Positions 4,777-6,828 of a DNA stretch of 6,828 nt are shown piece by piece (the stretch's first letter is position 1; each line of letters begins with the position of its first letter). The notes beneath the pieces are model-generated. The model saw only the letters and a list, made by a program, of their open reading frames with translations, searched no databases and was not told where the DNA came from. Source of the DNA: CAZKTS01 sp964555735 (GTDB taxonomy: Bacteria > Actinomycetota > Acidimicrobiia > IMCC26256 > PALSA-555); assembly GCA_964555735.1 (NCBI GenBank), contig CAZKTS010000207.1:1-6828 (forward strand). The letters run 5' to 3'. The position numbers and the translations under genes are program-made.

Positions 4777-5777
4777 CCGTGCCGGCAGGCGCACGCCGTG
4801 CCCGGCGCCCGTTCGCCGCACTGACGGCGGTGGTCGTGCTGGTGGTCGGCATCCCGGCGTCGTCGGCCGGCGCCGAGCTGTCGGGTGCGCCCGCGCCGGG
4901 GTTCTGCGATCCACTCGCGCAGTACTTCGACCTCAGCTTCCAGATCCAGTTCATCAAGGCGTTCGCAGGTGCGACGGGCGACGATGACGCCGCGAACGCG
5001 GCCGGTGATGCGCTCGTGCTGGTCCTGGCGCCCAAGCTCGAGCAGCTCACGAGGTCGATGGCGGCGACGGCACCGAGCGCGCTGCGTCGTTCCCTCGAGC
5101 GCCAGGCCACGAGGTTCGCCGAGGGCACCGCGCTGCTCGAGGAGGCGGGGCTCACCCCGCAGCAGGTGGCAACGCTGGCCGCCGCGCCGCTCGACCTCGA
5201 CGCCACGAGCCTCGACGCGCTGCTGGGCCAGGTCGACGTGCCCAAGGACGAGCTCGAGGCGGCGGCCGCCGAGTTCGACGGCGACCGGCTGCTGGAGCCC
5301 ACGCGCGGCACGGCGGCGCAGCGGAAGGCCTTCGAGCGCGCGGTCACCGACTGCGGGGTCGTGCCGATCGCGGGCCTCGACTGCGACGAGCTGGTGAAGC
5401 CCTCCGAGGCCGCGGACGCCGTCGGCAGTCCGGCCACCGTCGAGCGCCGCAACGGCACCTGCGTCTACGTCGGCTCGGCCCAGGACACCGGCGATCCCGC
5501 CCAGATGACGGTCGAGGTCTACCGCGGCAACCGTGCCTACGGCCGGCTCACCCAGGGCGCCCAGAACCAGGACGTGCCCGGCCTCGGTGTCCGCGCCACC
5601 GCGATCGACGGCTACACGACGTTCTCGAGCACCAAGACCTGCGGTCGCACGATCGTCAGCGACGACGGTACGCGCACGGTCGTGGTCGCGCTCTGCATCC
5701 CGGACGCGGAGGACGAAGGGCCGATCGCGACGGTCACCGACGTCTCGCGGCGCGCGTTGGAGCGCGTGGGCTCCTAA
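4773..5777 (+). CDS. Secreted protein of unknown function
   Basis: This is a 334-aa protein I do not recognise with certainty. It starts with a Sec signal peptide: basic residues (RRARR, 8-12), a hydrophobic core (about 14-28) and a probable cleavage after SAGA (31-34). There is no lipobox, since the first Cys (C45) follows PGF. Residues about 48-170 look largely alpha-helical and Ala/Leu/acid-rich. Residues about 194-330 look beta-rich, carry four Cys besides C194 (C204, C230, C290, C308) and faintly resemble DUF3558-type actinobacterial exported proteins (pattern AADAVG...GTCVYV). Six Cys in the mature chain would allow three disulfides outside the membrane. GTG 4773 is chosen for the GTGA overlap with the RraA-like stop and because the signal peptide begins there. 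Co-translation with a cytoplasmic aldolase-like protein is unexpected. Its stop interlocks with the convergent dehydrogenase gene. Confidence 0.8.
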   Translation: MTVPAGARRARRPFAALTAVVVLVVGIPASSAGAELSGAPAPGFCDPLAQYFDLSFQIQFIKAFAGATGDDDAANAAGDALVLVLAPKLEQLTRSMAATAPSALRRSLERQATRFAEGTALLEEAGLTPQQVATLAAAPLDLDATSLDALLGQVDVPKDELEAAAAEFDGDRLLEPTRGTAAQRKAFERAVTDCGVVPIAGLDCDELVKPSEAADAVGSPATVERRNGTCVYVGSAQDTGDPAQMTVEVYRGNRAYGRLTQGAQNQDVPGLGVRATAIDGYTTFSSTKTCGRTIVSDDGTRTVVVALCIPDAEDEGPIATVTDVSRRALERVGS

Positions 5778-6733
5778 GGCAGCGCGGAGCCCGGCACGAG
5801 GTTCGGCGGGCGTTGACCGGCGAGCACCGCCACCGCGCCCTCGCACGCGAGGCGCGCCATGCGCGTGCGCGTCGCGACCGACGCGCTGCCGATGTGGGGC
5901 AGCAGCACTGTGCGCGGCGCTGCGAGGAGCTGCGGGTGCACCTCGGGCTCGCGTTCGAACACGTCGATGCCGGCGGCGAAGATCGTCCCGTCCTCGAGCG
6001 CGGTGGCGAGCGCGGCCTCGTCGACCACCGGGCCGCGCGCGGTGTTGACGAGGACCGCCGACGGCTTCATGAGCGCGAGGCGCCGGGCGTCGATGAGGTG
6101 GCGGGTGCCGTCGGTGAGCGGCACGTGCAGCGACACCAGGTCGCTCTCGCGCAGGAGCGCGTCGAGGTCGGCGGTCCATCCCGGCGCGCCCGTGTCGGTG
6201 CGCGTGTGGTGGACCACGTTCATGCCGAACCCCGCGGCACGGCGCGCGACCGCCTTCCCGATGCGGCCGTACCCCACGAGGCCGAGGGTGGCGCCGTGTA
6301 CGTCGCGGCCGAGGTACTGGTTGATGCCCCAGCCGGCCCACCGGCCGCTGCGCAGGTCGGCCTCGGCGGTCGAGCCGAGGCGCGCCGCGCCGAGGAGCAG
6401 GAGGAACGCGAGGTCGGCGGTCGTCTCGTCGAGCACACCCGGCGTGTTGCAGACCGCGACGTCCGCCTCGCGAGCTGCCTCGACGTCGACGTTGTCGTAA
6501 CCCACCGCGACGTTCGCCACGACCTTCAGCCGGGGCGCACCGGCACCCACGACCGCGGCGTCGATCCGGTCCGTGAGCAGGCAGACGATCGCGTCGACCT
6601 CAGCAGCGGCGGCCGCGAGGTCGAAGGGTGAGAACGGCGTGTCGTCGTCGCGTGCCACGATCTCGTGGCCGGCGTCGACGAGGGGATCGGTGCCGCCGTC
6701 GGGCAGACGGCGGGTGACGAGGACGCGCGCCAC
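5774..6733 (-). CDS. D-2-hydroxyacid dehydrogenase (glyoxylate/hydroxypyruvate reductase type)
   Basis: This is a 319-aa cytoplasmic NAD(P)-dependent reductase that interconverts 2-keto acids and D-2-hydroxy acids; its closest look is to glyoxylate/hydroxypyruvate reductases. GYDNVDVEAA (78-87) and NTPGVLDETTADLAF (96-110) belong to the catalytic domain. LGLVGYGRIGKAVARRA (150-166) is the Rossmann GxGxxG loop (G154, G156, G159). The catalytic set is R233 (NTARGPVVDE), E262 (GIDVFEREP) and H280 (LPHIGS), with spacing that matches the family. After the second beta strand the sequence is HHTRT with Arg178 and no Asp, which suggests NADPH preference. The start is GTG 6733 (MARVLVTRR), 3 bp after the TGA of the upstream minus-strand gene, so the two are probably co-transcribed. 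The stop TAG (5776-5774) overlaps the TAA of the convergent secreted-protein gene. Phosphoglycerate dehydrogenase is unlikely because no regulatory ACT domain is present. Confidence 0.93.
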   Translation of the reverse strand: MARVLVTRRLPDGGTDPLVDAGHEIVARDDDTPFSPFDLAAAAAEVDAIVCLLTDRIDAAVVGAGAPRLKVVANVAVGYDNVDVEAAREADVAVCNTPGVLDETTADLAFLLLLGAARLGSTAEADLRSGRWAGWGINQYLGRDVHGATLGLVGYGRIGKAVARRAAGFGMNVVHHTRTDTGAPGWTADLDALLRESDLVSLHVPLTDGTRHLIDARRLALMKPSAVLVNTARGPVVDEAALATALEDGTIFAAGIDVFEREPEVHPQLLAAPRTVLLPHIGSASVATRTRMARLACEGAVAVLAGQRPPNLVPGSALP

Positions 6734-6736
6734 GCG

Positions 6737-6828
6737 TCAGTGGTTGGTGTAGTCGATCTCGCCGGCGCCCTCGACGCCGACGGCGAAGCAGAAGCAGTGG
6801 ATCGGCGCGTTGTCGCTGACCGGCCGCA
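6737..6828 (-). CDS. Hypothetical protein, C-terminal fragment
   Basis: An open minus-strand frame enters from the right edge and ends at TGA (6739-6737), giving 30 partial codons. The visible C-terminus contains APIHCFCFAVGVEGAG and ends IDYTNH. I do not recognise the family; a Cys-x-Cys pair next to His is the only notable feature. It lies 3 bp upstream of, and in the same frame as, the dehydrogenase GTG, so it is probably the preceding gene of that operon. The fragment is too short for a functional call. Confidence 0.5.
   Translation of the reverse strand, partial: RPVSDNAPIHCFCFAVGVEGAGEIDYTNH

Noticed and set aside
4386..6341. 651-codon minus-strand open frame across the RraA-like, secreted-protein and dehydrogenase genes
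   Set aside because: It lies antisense to three well-supported genes or in a different frame of the dehydrogenase gene; its Arg/Ala/Gly-rich low-complexity product has no recognisable domain. Long spurious frames are expected at this GC content.
5774..6733. Assignment of the dehydrogenase as phosphoglycerate dehydrogenase (serA), which would extend the serine theme
   Set aside because: The protein is 319 aa with no C-terminal regulatory domain, and its motifs fit glyoxylate/hydroxypyruvate reductases better.

Overview
The window is GC-rich, almost fully coding, and looks chromosomal. A coenzyme-F420-type PPOX oxidoreductase, frequent GTG starts with 4-bp GTGA stop/start overlaps, and the strong third-position G/C bias all point to a high-GC actinomycete (Actinomycetota). 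I cannot place it more finely from sequence alone. No transposase, integrase, CRISPR array or phage gene is visible, and composition is even throughout.

Layout from left to right. (1) The last 52 codons of seryl-tRNA synthetase (serS), followed 23 bp later by tRNA-Ser(UGA). (2) A plus-strand run that begins 19 bp after that tRNA: an F420-dependent PPOX-class oxidoreductase, a RimJ/RimL-like GNAT acetyltransferase and a GH13 alpha-glucosidase. Each junction in this run is a GTGA overlap, so translation is probably coupled. (3) A minus-strand gene, convergent with the glucosidase, encoding a PolX-like helix-hairpin-helix domain fused to a PHP metallo-phosphoesterase, with no polymerase palm. 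(4) A 41-bp divergent spacer holding a 26-bp near-palindrome with mirror-image -10-like hexamers, leading on the plus strand to tRNA-Ser(GCU). (5) A second plus-strand pair starting 27 bp after that tRNA: an RraA-fold aldolase-like protein and an uncharacterised secreted protein, again joined by a GTGA overlap. (6) A minus-strand D-2-hydroxyacid dehydrogenase whose stop codon interlocks with the stop of the secreted protein, and the C-terminal end of another minus-strand gene 3 bp upstream of it.

The clearest functional theme is serine decoding: serS and two of the tRNAs it charges lie within about 4.1 kb, and each tRNA-Ser is the first gene of a short protein-coding run. The metabolic genes (glucosidase, aldolase-like protein, 2-ketoacid reductase) do not form an obvious single pathway. 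I see no convincing new multi-gene system. The features most worth a second look are the symmetric divergent promoter/operator at 3983-4008, the polymerase-less HhH-PHP protein, and the secreted protein co-translated with the aldolase-like gene.
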